Assembly: GCA_036924085.1 (NCBI GenBank)
Contig: JAVGWX010000005.1
Location: forward strand, 45,126,278 to 45,190,277
DNA from: Ariolimax columbianus
Lineage: Eukaryota; Mollusca; Gastropoda; Stylommatophora; Arionidae
Direction of reading: 5' to 3'
DNA: 64,000 bases
The notes beneath the pieces are model-generated. The model did not search any database, had not been told where the DNA came from, and worked only from the letters and a program-made list of their open reading frames with translations. Position 1 is the stretch's first letter, and each line of letters starts with the position of its first letter. Shown in pieces: positions 49,445-61,913 of this stretch. The translations under genes were made by a program, and so were the position numbers.

Positions 49445-49885
49445 GTAAGGCTACTTTGACCTCATTTGTTCTAGAAGTTTTGGTTGCAAGGAAGCACGCT
49501 CTATTCAGAGTGGTTAGATATCATGTGTCTGGCAGAAATTGTTTTTTTTTCGTTGATCGCGACACGCTCAAGTCTATCCGGTTGGAAATTTGTACCTCAG
49601 TCGTAGTTGGGAAAGACAATGCACTAAGTAAGAGAACTAATTAACGCATCCAACATCAAGCAGGCTGCATGGGAGTCTGCCCAATCCGGGGGATGTCTGC
49701 CATGAAGTCTTTTATTTACTTCATGGGTACTACATTGCTGTTGGTGTGCTGCATCGTTCCTTCTGAGCATGTGACCTGCTCACTAACGCTTTGCTCTGTA
49801 ATCGCTACATCAGTCTCCAACGATAACTGCAGAAATTGTAGAGATTTTTCTTACGTTTGTTGCAGTGAGTAAGGTCAACCATGCG

Positions 49886-49886
<1 letters not shown>

Positions 49887-49973
<87 letters not shown>
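49887..49973. repeat. (CT)n-(AG)n palindromic microsatellite
   Basis: An alternating CT run of about 50 bases meets an AG run of about 35 bases at a central CTCGAGAG, so the two halves are inverse complements. It lies in the first intron of the SUMF-like gene. 49445-49880 and 49980-50550 have nothing recognised. Confidence 0.95.
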
Positions 49974-49974
<1 letters not shown>

Positions 49975-50552
49975 TGAGAGTGAGACAGGACTGGATCACG
50001 TGTTTCGGTTATATTAGCGCATTAATTAGTCTTGCTCAATTTGTTTTAGTGTCGTCATTAAGTTTCTGTCGTTTTACACGCGTTTTCCACAATTGGTCCA
50101 TCAGATGTGTTTGTAATATATTTTCACGTCATTAGAAAAAAAGGGACTTACTCTACCGTACTTGCTAGGGCATATCGGAAAGACAACTCGTCGGTGGCTG
50201 TGCATGGACAAACTTGGCAATGTCAAATAAAATATTGAATAAACTAGGGTTGTATGGATAAGCAAATGGGCCAATTATCGATGAATCGGCCTTGCCTTAT
50301 CGGCTGATACCGATTAATCTGCAGCCGCCATATTTATAATGTAATTATATATTGTGATATGAAATGTAAATTGTATTTAAAGTAGTGAAAACGTGTTCAG
50401 CATAGAAAGTAACATATATGGGTCTGCAAGAATATCCATCTATGCCCTGAATATGGAGACATTTTTATAGTGTTCTCAAATTTGATAACTAATTTTCTCC
50501 TGTTTTCTCCTGGGACGTTTCTACACTTTCAGAAAGATAGTACCAGCTGATA

Positions 50553-50785
50553 ACTCCTTGGTCATTTGATAAGAAAATGTGGCGAACTACTTGGTCATTT
50601 GATAAGAAAATGTGGCGAACTACTTGGTCATTTGATAAGAAAATGTGGCGAACTACTTGGTTATTTGATAAGAAAAATGTAGCGAACTACTTGGTTATTT
50701 GATAAGAAAATGTGACGAACTACTTGGTTATTTGATAAGAAAATGTGGCGAACTACTTGGTCATTTGATAAGAAAATGTGGCGCA
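50553..50785 (+). repeat. 33-bp minisatellite
   Basis: Seven units with 'ctacttggtcatttgataag' and 'aaaatgtggcgaa'. Confidence 0.95.
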
Positions 50786-50936
50786 CACCATCCTGGACCA
50801 AAACAACCGTCAACATGCCTTTCACGTTCGATCTGACCTTCTTGCATTTTTTGTCTTTGTGAATTCTTAACAAGTCAATGCTAGAATTACATTGTCGTCT
50901 CGATCTCGCACGTCTCATTGCTATTTATTATTTTCT

Positions 50937-50970
50937 TTATGGCTTGGCTTGGCTTGGCTTGGCTTGGCTT
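50937..50970 (+). repeat. (GGCTT)n pentanucleotide repeat
   Basis: Five to six GGCTT units at the junction with a family S SINE-like copy. Confidence 0.9.
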
Positions 50971-51318
50971 CGTTCGTACTCAATCTCCCGCTACCAAACC
51001 CTGACACGGGCCTAAGTAGCAGAATGTAGTCCAGAGAACGGAATGCGTTGTGTCGTAGTTTACAGCTTGACTGCGATATTTGCACCTTTCGGTCAAACAC
51101 ATCTGACTTCAGTAATCATTTTCTGAGTACCGGGTTAGCATTCCCCCTTTCGATCCCTTCTCCTTAGCCAGTCTGCTCTGCTGCAGCCTGTTATCCAGGA
51201 TCACCGCGTTGAGGTGTAGAAGAGTCTTGGTAGGTCTGGTTCACTGGCCCTGACGCTAGCTGTCAGCTATGGGTCGCTGACCGCTGCAGCTCATGCCCTG
51301 CTCAGCATCTTGATCCCA
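50970..51318 (-). repeat. SINE-like family S, full copy, inverted
   Basis: Starts 'cgttcgtactcaatctcccg' and ends 'ctcagcatcttgatccca'. Confidence 0.75.
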
Positions 51319-51539
51319 TTTTCTTTATGATGTTGTCATACTCGTTAGCACGATCCCGAAGTTCCTGACACATGGCAAATATTTTGTCTATCTGATCTCG
51401 CGACAGGAGTCATAGAACGAACTTCGCATTTACTCCAAACCAGTTACAATTAATGTGTTATCATGGCATGGTACGATACTATAGAGTTACATTCTTCTAT
51501 AATTTCTCGAATTGTAAGACAAAGAAAAAAAAATAAAGA

Positions 51540-51830
51540 TAAGCGGGGCATTCGGTGCATATGCCGGACAACAGATGGTCGCGGAATGTGACGTCTTGGA
51601 GGCTCTACAACTTTAAGGACCTCCACCAATGAGAGGAAGAGATGGCCTAGGTTTAAACCCTTGGCCCAACTTGGTACTCAAGGGTAAACGGATTTTATAT
51701 AACATTTGGCCACTTGGCACCAGGCACTTCCTTTGCCTGATTGGATACTGGAATTACAGATTACAGCAAGATGAAGATTAAAACGCGCCATCTCACAAAC
51801 CTGGACAACATGAGTGACGTTGGATCATGT
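51540..51830 (+). pseudogene. LINE 3' tail related to 1-560
   Basis: 'gacaacagatggtcgcgga' and 'actttaaggacctccacc' followed by 'ttgcctgattggatactgg' align with 262-470. Only the last coding part and 3' tail remain. Confidence 0.6.
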
Positions 51831-52029
51831 CGTGTGTCATTCCTAACGTGAGCCGTCATTTGTTGACTGCCAAGCTTTCTTAAATCGTGTAAACAATTCG
51901 TAGCAACGCGTACGAACTCATGCCTTGATCACGATAAACTCGTGTTTGCACTTCGTGAGTCACCGTCATACAACTGGATAATAAATTTCATCATGAACAG
52001 AAAATTGAAATAAATTGGCCACGTCAAAG

Positions 52030-52975
52030 AACACAACGGTTTTTGGAGAGCGGTACTGGAAGGTGAGACAGGAGCAGCAGACCAAGACGGTGAGACAGGA
52101 GCAGCAGACCAAGACGGTGAGACAGGAGCAGCAGACCAAGACGGTGATGGAAGGTATAGCGTGAGACAGGAGCAGCAGACCAAGACGGTGATGGAAGGTA
52201 TAGCGTGAGACAGGAGCAGCAGACCAAGACGGTGATGGAAGGTATAGCGTGAGACAGGAGCAGCAGACCAAGACGGTGATGGAAGGTGAGACAGGAGCAG
52301 CAGACCAAGACGGTGATGGAAGGTATAGCGTGAGACAGGAGCAGCAGACCAAGACGGGAATGGAAGGTATAGCGTGAGACAGGAGCAGCAGACCAAGACG
52401 GTGATGGAAGGTATAGCGTGAGACAGGAGCAGCAGACCAAGACGGGGATGGAAGGTATAGCGTGAGACAGGAGCAGTAGACCAAGACGGTGATGGAAGGT
52501 ATAGCGTGAGACAGGAGCAGCAGACCAAGACGGGGATGGAAGGTATAGCGTGAGACAGGAGCAGCAGACCAAGACGGGGATGGAAGGTGAGACAGGAGCA
52601 GCAGACCAAGACGGTGATGGAAGGTATAGCGTGAGACAGGAGCAGCAGACCAAGACGGTGATGGAAGGTATAGCGTGAGACAGGAGCAGCAGACCAAGAC
52701 GGGGATGGAAGGTATAGCGTGAGACAGGAGCAGCAGACCAAGACGGGGATGGAAGGTGAGACAGGAGCAGCAGACCAAGACGGTGATGGAAGGTATAGCG
52801 TGAGACAGGAGCAGCAGACCAAGACGGTGATGGCACCAAGATGTCAAGGAATGCTTGGGGATGATTCTGGAGATTTGGCAAGAGATCTAGTTTTTTTTCC
52901 CCAGACGGATTGTGATGGGAGCGACGTTCTGCAAATGATACGCCATGTGATGATGATGATGATGACCAGTTCTGA
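52030..52975 (+). pseudogene. RTE-like LINE C-terminus with internal minisatellite
   Basis: The left end reads HVKEHNGFWRAVLEG and the right end APRCQGMLGDDSG and DCDGSDVLQM. These correspond to the HVxRHNxLxRTVxEG, HQDIKECLGM and RQAVMGATFCKxY parts of the same family at 771-1430 and 61580-61812. The intervening RPRR region has been multiplied. Confidence 0.7.
52055..52850 (+). repeat. Minisatellite derived from the LINE RPRR motif
   Basis: About 20 units of two lengths with 'gtgagacaggagcagcagac', 'caagacggtgatggaaggta' and an optional 'tagc'. One forward frame reads GIA, stop, DRSSRPRR repeatedly, matching MEGxxxxKRxxGRPRRxW of the parent LINE. Confidence 0.92.
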
Positions 52976-53469
52976 AAGTTTCAGCTCTCTAACTTGCCGG
53001 AAAGTGTCTAAATTTTTAAATACAAGATTTGAACCTAATTAAAAAACAGGTGAAGCATTTTAAAATCATGAAAAACGTTAGGCTACTTAAGAAAGCCATC
53101 AACAGATACAGTCACAGACCGGAAGTTGCTATACCATCACATTGAAATCCAGCTTAATACATTCTGTAAAATTTTGACCAGAACTGCTACATGCTATGTC
53201 TGTAGTCTCCTTGTCATGGATCCGCTGGAGTGGTTGTCTTACCATCCAAATGGAGTACACAAATTAGAAGGATAATCATTGAAGATTCATACACTGATTT
53301 TGTTTGTTGATGGACTTAAAATGGGAGACAACTGTATAACATGTAAGTTGTGCCTCACAATTGGCTGTTTAAAAAAAATGTAGGATTTGTTTTATAATTA
53401 GAAAACAGCAGAATCAAATGGGCTGCACGAAAGTTTACAAAAAGCCTTGGGGTAAGAGAGGGTTTACTG

Positions 53470-53690
53470 AAATTCTTGGGTTATGGAAACATGTAATGCA
53501 AGCTCTGGGGAACGGGAACATGTAAGGCAAGCTCTGGGGTACAGGAACATGTAATGAAAGCTCTGGGGTACGGGAAGATGTAATGAAAGCTCTGGGGGAC
53601 GGGAACATGTAATGAAAGCTCTTGGGGATGGGAACATGTAAGGTAAGCTCTGGGGGACGGGAACATGTAATGAAAGTTCTGGAGTATAGA
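53470..53690 (+). repeat. 29-30 bp minisatellite
   Basis: About eight units with 'gggaacatgtaatgaaagct' and 'ctgggggac', about 110 bases before the Nimb-like insertion. 52975-53470 has nothing recognised. Confidence 0.92.
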
Positions 53691-53821
53691 CGGTTTACTA
53701 AAAGTAAAGTATTACGAAAAGGTTTCTCGCTTTATAAATAAGGGCAGTATCACTTTTCAAGCGACTTTTGAAGTTTTAAAAATCAAATGGGATGTCATGT
53801 CGATTGAATGTGAAAATCCAA

Positions 53822-56506
53822 ACCAAACGTCAAGAGAAAGCTGGAAAAACAAAACTGAAAGCCTCAACCTAGACAAAGAAGGGAACAAACTATGGAAGCT
53901 AGTCAGAGCCATGATTGATGAAACCCCTTCAAACAAACAAATTATCATCAAGCAGGGCGAAAACTCGCTCACTGGAAAAAAAGCCTCAAACGCTTTTGTC
54001 GAACACTATGCCAGAGCAAACCACATCAAGGTCCCTGCAGATGGGCATACAGACATTAGTGAAGAGCAAAAGGGGCACGACAATATCAATACGGCACCAG
54101 AAGAGCATATGATGGCAAAATTAACAATGAATGAAATGGAAGAGGCCATGAGAACATTAAAGAAAAGAAAATCTTCCGGAAAAGACGGGATAACAAACGA
54201 AATGCTGATGGGGCTGGGCCAAATAGCGAAGAGGAAACTGCTATCAGTCCTGAACCAAAGCTGGAAAAGGGGTATTGTACCCCAGGCATGGAAAGACGCA
54301 GTACTTGTACCAGTACCAAAGAAAGGAAAAGACAAAACAGATCCAAATGGATACAGGCCTATCAGCCTACTGAGCTGTGTCGGCAAACTGATGGAACGTA
54401 TGATAAACACCAGACTGATGTGGCATCTGGAAGAAAAACGAATATTGATTCCACAGCAAGCAGGCTTTAGACAGCACAGATCCACTGAGGACCAAGTCAT
54501 CCTCATAGCCCAGGAAATAGAAGATGCCTACCAGGCACAGAAACACACAGTAGCGGTTTGGGTGGATCTGGAAAAGGCATTTGACAAAGTCTGGAAAGAC
54601 GGACTTAGAGTCAAGCTAAGGAGAAGTGAAGTTTGTGGGAGAATGTACAAGTGGATCAACCACTACCTCAAAAAAAGAACGGCCAGAGTCCAAGTACAAG
54701 GGCAGATGAGCAAAAAGGTGACACTCGAGTAGGGAGTACCCCAAGGGGGAGTAGTGTCACCCACACTTTTCCTGGTGTATATAAACGACATTACAGAGAA
54801 TATACCAAGAAGAGTCCATAGCTCAATGTTTGCAGACGATCTGGCTATGTGGACCTCTGAAAAGAATCTCACCATAGCAAGAAATCGGATGCAGCAGGCC
54901 CTAACATCGCTGGAAGAGTGGGCGAACCACATGTACAATATTCTCGCTCTCAATGAAACCCCAAAACACAAAATTAAGTCTAAATGGCAAATTCCTGCAG
55001 CCAAACGACAACCCAAACTATCTGGGAGTCACATTTGATCGGCGCATGACATGGAAAAGTCAGATCGAGAGAAACCGAATGAGAGCCAGAGAAAGAATGG
55101 CAATCATGAGGAAACTTGCTGGCACAAGCTGGGGAGCAGACGAAAGTATACTAAAGAAACTGTACACTGGAAGAGTGAGACCAGTTCTCGAGTATGGCAT
55201 TGCGGCATGGACAACAGCAGCAAAGGCAAACTTCGATAAAGTTAACAAACTTCAAAACCAAGCCATGAGAGTTATAACAGGAGGCATGAAGTCAACGCCA
55301 ATTGTAGAACTTGAAAAGATTACAAAACTGCAATCCATGACCGATAGAAGAGACTGCAGAGTTCAGCTGCAGTCAGAGAAACTCCGAAGACTGATTGACC
55401 ATCCAATGCACCAGAGACTAAACAATTTGGGAAATGGGAAACTAAAGCGGAGAAACTTTGCAGAAATAGCCAAAGCAAAGATGCACGAAGATCCCATAAA
55501 CGCACTAACAACACCAAAGCCCATCACTACTGTACGAAAACCTACCTGGAGGCAGGATATATTTCCAGAGGTGGTAGAAAATATAACAGGTATTGGAAAC
55601 AAAAACTGCCAGACTGAAAAAAGAAAGGAGAGATACTACCCTAAGCTTTATATCGAAAAACTACCCAAGCATGGACTGGACCCATGCATACATCGACGGT
55701 TCTGTAACAAACACTACACAGAACGGAGGGGCAGGAGGATTCCTGAACCTACCAAATGGCAGAAAAATAACACTGTCATTCGCTACTGGTAAGTACACAA
55801 GCAATTTCAGAGCGGAGGCAGAGGCACTGAGGGCGGCAGTGGAAGAAATGGTGACACATAAAGAAAATGAAAGCCATACAGTCCTGCTTACAGATGCTCT
55901 GGCCGTAGTCACAGCGCTAAAAAAACAGAAAAACACTGAGCTTAATGACTTAAGAGCAGTCCTCTGTCAACTATGCCAGCAGTCCGCACCAAAAAGGGTA
56001 GTGGTACAGTGGGTCCCATGACACTGCAACATCCAAGGCAACGAGGAGGCAGACAGACTGGCAAAAGAAGGTGCAAAACTACCACAAACAGATACTAGTA
56101 TGACGCACGAAGAGTCAAAACGGCGTATTAAAGCCAGATACATGACCAAATGGGAAACTGAACATACCGGCTACACCAAAACCGATGCCTATTACCAGTT
56201 GAACCGAAGAGAGCAGGTCGTTGTCTTCAGACTTCGCACTGGCCACAATAGACTGAGGTACCACCTATTCAACAAATTGAAGATAGGGGGTACCGACGAA
56301 TGCCCGCGTGGTACCGGGAAAATGACCGCTGAGCATCTGCTGCAGAACTGCCCGACATATGAGGATCAGAGAGAGCAGATGTGGCCATCACCAGTGGAAC
56401 CACAAGACAAGCTCTATGGCAGTGCCGACAGCCTCAGGATGACCGCCGCTTTTTTCGAAAAAATAATGGTTACTGTCTGACTGCGTACAATGAAGAAGAA
56501 GATGAA
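53822..56506 (+). mobile_element. Nimb-like non-LTR retrotransposon, copy 2, with 16-bp TSD
   Basis: The same family as 14958-17776 and very similar along its length. Visible are [110 protein letters not shown] and [14 protein letters not shown], then [20 protein letters not shown] and [18 protein letters not shown]. It is dead: TAG at 54730-54732, about 32 bases lost near 54927, further frameshifts and a TGA near 56019. It is 5' truncated. A perfect 16-bp duplication, GAATGTGAAAATCCAA, lies at 53806-53821 and 56507-56522. Confidence 0.95.
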
Positions 56507-56539
56507 GAATGTGAAAATCCAATATGACAATATCGCAAA

Positions 56540-59500
56540 GTTTATGCATATAAATATTTTAACACACAGACATACATAAACACAAACACGAGTCGAACAC
56601 AAACACAAACACGAGTCAAACACAAACACACACATAAGTCATACACACACGAGGCAAACACAAGAGTCACACACACACACACGAGACAAACACAAACACA
56701 CACACAAGTCACACACAAACACGCACAAGAGTAATACACACACAAGAATTATAAACACACGCACTAGTCATTCACAAACACAAGAGTCATATACAAACAC
56801 ACACAAAAGCCATACAGAAACACACAAAAGTCATACAAAAACACATACAACCATACACAAACACACATAAGAGTCATACACAAACACACACAAGAGTCAT
56901 ACACAAGCACACACACAAGTCATACACACACAAGTCATACAAAAACACACACAAAAGCCATAAACAAACACACGCAAGAGTCATACATACACATGAGTCA
57001 TACACAAACACACACACAAGTCATACCAAAACAACATACAAGAGTCATAAAAAAATACATACAACCATACACAAACACACACAAGAGTCATACACAAACA
57101 CACACAAGAGTCATATACACACAAGAGTCATACGAACACACACACACAAAAGAGAAATACACAAACAAACACAAGATAAATACACAAACACACACACGAG
57201 TCATACACAAACACACACAAAAGTCATACACACACGACTCATATACAAACACACTCAAGATTAATACACAAACACACACAAGATAAATACACAAACACAC
57301 ACACGAGTCATACACAAACACACACAAAAGTCATACACACACGACTCATACACAATCACACGCAAGAGCCATATACACACATACATGAGTCGTACACAGA
57401 CAAATACAAAAGTCATATACAAACGAGTCATACACAAACACACATAGGAGTCATACACATAAAAACACAAGAGTCATACACAAACACACACACCAGTCAT
57501 ACACAAATACACAGAACAGTCATACACAAACACATGCAAGAATCATACACAAACACACAAGAGTCATTCATACACACATGAGTCATACACAAAGAGTTAT
57601 ATACAAACACACATAAGAATCATACACAAACACACAAGACACACACACAAGAGTCATACACACACACAAGAGTCATACAAACACACATACAAGAAAAATA
57701 CACAAACACACACAAGAGTCATACACAAACATACACAAAAGTCATACACACACAAGAGTCAAGCACAAACAAACGCAAGAGTCATACACACACGAGGCAA
57801 ACACAAATACACAAGAGTCACACACACAGGACTCATATACGCACACAAACACAAGAGCCATACACACATACACACGAGTCATACATACATACAAACACGA
57901 GTCCTACACAAACACGAGTCATACACACACGAATCATACACAAACACACACAAGAGTCATACACAAACACATGAAAAAGTCATACACAAACACACACGAG
58001 TCAAACACAAAACACACAAGAGTCATACACACACAACAGTCATATACAAACACACAAACAAATCAAACACAAACGCACACACACACGAGACAAACACAAA
58101 CACGAGTCAAACACAGACATACACACAAACGAGTCAAACACAAACACATTAATTGGTCATATATAATCACCCACACGGGTAATACACATACACACGAGTC
58201 ACATACAAACACACACACGTCGTACACACACACGAGTCACACAAAAAACCATCACGCGGGTCATAAACAAAGACGCGTGGGTCATAAACAAACACGCGTG
58301 GGTCATACACAAACACACACAAGAGTCACACACAAACAAATTCATTGGTCATATATAAACACTCACACGGGTCATACATAAACACACATACACAAGAGTC
58401 ACACACAAACACACACCGTCGTACACACACATGTCGTACACACACACGAGTCACACGCAGACACTAACACGTCACACACAAATACACACGTTGTACACAC
58501 ACGTCGTACACGAGTCACACACAAACACTAACGGATCACACACAAACACACATACAAGAGTCACACACATACATACACACACGTCGTACACAAACACACA
58601 CACACACGTGTCATACACACACACACACACACACAAGAGACTTAAACACAAATATACACACTGGTCATACACAAACACACGCGCGGGTCATACACACACG
58701 GGTATAAACAAACACACACACGGGTCATACACAAATTCCACACACACAAGAGTCACACACAAACATACACACGAGCCACACACACACACACATTCACACA
58801 CACGCACAGGTCATACACAAACACACACAAGAGTCATACACACACAATAGTCATACACAAACACACACAGGATTCATACACAAAAACCCACAAGAGTCAT
58901 ACACAAACACACACAAGAGTCATATACAAACACACACAAGATTCATACACAAACACACGGGTCATACACAAACACACGCGCGGATCATACAAACACGGGT
59001 CATATAAAAACACACAAACACAAGAGTCACACACAAACACATACAAGATTCATACACAAACACACGGGTCATACACAAACACACGCGCGGGTCATACACA
59101 AACACACACACACACGAATCACACAAACACACACACACAAGAATCACACAAACACACACAAGGGTCATACACAAACACACACACACACAAGAGTCACACA
59201 CACAAGAGTCACACACACACACACACACACACACTCGGGTCATACACACACAAGAGTCACACAAAAACACACACACGGGTCATACACAAACACACACACA
59301 AGACATACACAAACACACACACAAACACAAGAGTCATACAAACACACACACGGGTCATACACACACACAGGTCACACACACACACACACATACACACACG
59401 GGTCATACACACACAGGTCATTCACAAACACACACACAGGTCATTCACAAACACACACACAAACCTCACACAAACACGCACATACAAACCTTAAAGAAAC

Positions 59501-59990
59501 ACATACACAAACACATACACAAATACACAGACACCAAATACAAACACACACAGAAACTATACATACACATAAACTATACACAAACACACACAGAAACTAC
59601 ACACAAACACACACGCAAACCTGACCCATAAACTAACACACAAACCTTAAACAAACGTATACACAAACACATACAGAAACCTTACGCAGACACTTAAACA
59701 CAGCATACACAAACACACACACAAACCATATACAAACCTTTACACATAAACTTTTACACAAACACACACACAAACACATACACATAAACTTTACACAGAT
59801 ACATACACAAACCATACAGAAACACATACACACAAACCATACACAAAAACATTCACACACACTCTTCACAAATCATACACAAACACATACACACAAACTT
59901 TACACAAACTTTACACAAACCATACACTTTACACAAATCATACACACACACCCACAAACGATGCACAATCAAACGCACAAAAAGTACACT
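56540..59990 (+). repeat. 3.4-kb CA-rich satellite
   Basis: Irregular units near 23 bp such as 'cacaaacacacacaagagtc' and 'atacacaaacacacacgag' extend almost without break from the end of the Nimb-like copy to just before the SUMF exon. The two strands are extremely unequal in base use (A/C on plus). Long open frames here are artefacts of the repeat. Confidence 0.96.
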
Positions 59991-60092
59991 CACACACATT
60001 CTATGTAAACGCACACGTTCACTTACACACACATCCCCCAATATAATCATTTCCCAATAGTTTGACCCGACCTTGACCCCCTACTCCGATAG

Positions 60093-60258
60093 TTCTCAGA
60101 ACTTACAGCAGGTACCACGAAATGATCAAAGTCAATGGAGGCTCTTTCTGGATGGGAACCAACGACCCACAATCCAGGACAGGTGAATACCCTCTCAGAC
60201 GTATTTCAGTGAAAACTTTTTATCTGGATTCCAACCCTGTCATCAATGCCGATTTTTG
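60093..60258 (+). CDS. SUMF/FGE-sulfatase domain exon (sulfatase-modifying factor-like)
   Basis: The acceptor is ctccgatag after a pyrimidine-rich tract and the donor is TTG|GTAAGT. Entry is phase 1 and exit phase 2. The core reads MIKVNGGSFWMGTNDPQSR, then GEYPLRRISVKTFYLDSNPV. The GGxFxMGTNxPxSRxGExPxR pattern is the start of the formylglycine-generating-enzyme fold, closest in feel to SUMF2. SUMF1 oxidises the active-site Cys of sulfatases in the ER; SUMF2 lacks that activity. The catalytic region would lie in later exons, none of which I can find before 64000, so SUMF1 and SUMF2 cannot be told apart here. Confidence 0.72.
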
Positions 60259-60879
60259 GTAAGTACCACATCAATTGTCCATGTAATTCCTTAGGAATTG
60301 TTTTTGTGTTTCATTTCCAAGTTCTCATCACGAGCTTGCCTCCTGGCGCTGACGATTACCTCTCTCCACGACCATCTCACAAGCGTCTCAGTTCTTAAGA
60401 TTTATCTGTTCCCACTCTATAGATGTCAGATAAGTTATTTAATTATTCTTTGTAGCCCTGGTCGCTCACATTGTTTTTTGGCCCCCTCATTTTGGAGCTC
60501 AGTAATGGTAAGACGTCGTAAAAGTTTACAAATATTTGAATTTGACTCTTCATTGTTTTGGCATTTGTCCTTAATGCAGACCTTTCGGTCGTAACTTAAG
60601 TTTTTGTTTTCCTTTTATTTGTGCCCACGTTGATCTTACGTATCTCGCTCAATGTATCGATATAGTCTTTTTATCCACGTGGTCTGTATATCGATATGTT
60701 CTGGTATGTTTATGGATATTTTCATGCTATCTCAGATCCTTCGTTCTTGTCTGGACTAGGGTCTCATCGATATTTTCCGTCAGAGAATCTCATTTCTGGT
60801 AAATGTGTATTTCGAATTATTGAATTTGCGTATTTTATTGATCCGTGATCTTTTAATTTTACTTCGAAGTAAAATGCTG

Positions 60880-61175
60880 TTGAGCCAACAACGTCTTCGA
60901 TGGTTGGGGCATGTTTACCGCAAGGAATATGAGAGGCTACCAGTGGAGGTATATCCTCTATAGGTAGCTGGTCATTGTGGCTAGAAGAATCGGCCATACC
61001 ACAGTGCAATTCAAGGACGTATTCAAAAGGGACATAGAGCCATGCGACAATCAATCCAAGGGCTAGGAAAACATTTCTCTGGATCGAGCTGTTTAAAGAC
61101 AGTCAGTTGGAAGGGGCATTAGTGGCTGCCGACGTTCGTAGAGGTCTTCTGGCTGTAGAGAAAACATAAAGACTG
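60880..61175 (+). pseudogene. LINE C-terminal fragment
   Basis: Forward frames read [20 protein letters not shown], then RRIGHTTVQFKDVFKRDIEP, matching LRWLGHVxRMxDxRxP and GRPxLRYKDVxKRD. 60260-60880 shows no recognised exon of the SUMF-like gene or other feature. Confidence 0.75.
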
Positions 61176-61199
61176 AAGAAATCGTGGGGGGTGGTACCC

Positions 61200-61335
61200 C
61201 GGCACGCCATCCTACTCAACATGGTTATACGATCTGTGACAGGGACTGTGATTCGCGGATCAGCCTTGACAGTCACAGCAGACAGTATCGAAATACGGGA
61301 GACGGAGCTGGACAAAACTCACAGGGCACCACGAG
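61200..61335 (+). repeat. Interspersed repeat shared with 25060-25560
   Basis: The segment around 'ggatcagccttgacagtcac' and 'agacggagctggacaaaact' matches the reverse strand of 25140-25260. Confidence 0.5.
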
Positions 61336-61579
61336 CATGTGGTGGGGTATTTCATGGTGTGACCATTTCTCTCAGTCGACCCAGCTGTAAATTGGCAGTT
61401 CGTGAAGTCAGGGGACAATTTCAAAGTCACTGCATGAGCTATGGAGTTCTTATTCTGTCGTTGGCACTTTCAGCAATGACAGGCACTGAGCAGGTATGAG
61501 GTTTTCCGGGTGCAATAAAGTCGGCTCTACGAGGTAGCTTCAGAAAGTTCCCGGAATGAGTGGATTGTAAAGAAATAAG

Positions 61580-61812
61580 TTACAATAGAATTATCTACAC
61601 TACATTCCTTGCAGAGACACAACGGTCTTGAGAGAACAGTGATGGAAGGTATGGTGCCAGGCAAAAGAGGAAGGGATAGACCCTGAAGACGATGCACTAA
61701 GATATCTAAGAATGCCTGGGAATGACTGTGGCGGAGGCTGGAGTTTTGGTAAGGGAACGAGTTTCTTTCAGAAAGACTGTGATGGGAGCGACGTTCAATA
61801 AAGGACATTCTA
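61580..61812 (+). pseudogene. RTE-like LINE C-terminal fragment
   Basis: 'acaacggtcttgagagaaca' to 'gatgggagcgacgttcaata' encodes HNGLERTVMEGMVPGKRGRD and a final KTVMGATFN-like end. It is the same family as 771-1430. Confidence 0.7.
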
Positions 61813-61913
61813 TATGATAACACTACATTTCCTTCAAAGTAGTTTCCTTCGGCAACCACGCACTTTTGCCAAAGTGCATACAGCTGCTGGAAACATTCGG
61901 GGAACACATTCTT

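Noticed and set aside
49669..49872. Second exon of the SUMF-like gene (MGVCPIRGMSAMKSFIYF frame)
   Set aside because: No acceptor in phase, no resemblance to SUMF, and direct joining of 49444 to 60093 already keeps phase.
51929..52881. Three overlapping minus-strand open frames of nearly 300 residues (LLLLSHAIPSITVLVCCSC repeats)
   Set aside because: They are stop-free only because a minisatellite unit lacks stops in those frames. The plus strand shows the unit to be LINE-derived.
56542..59276. Cys/Val-rich or His/Thr-rich proteins encoded by the CA-rich region
   Set aside because: Pure satellite translation; no start context, splice signal or family similarity.
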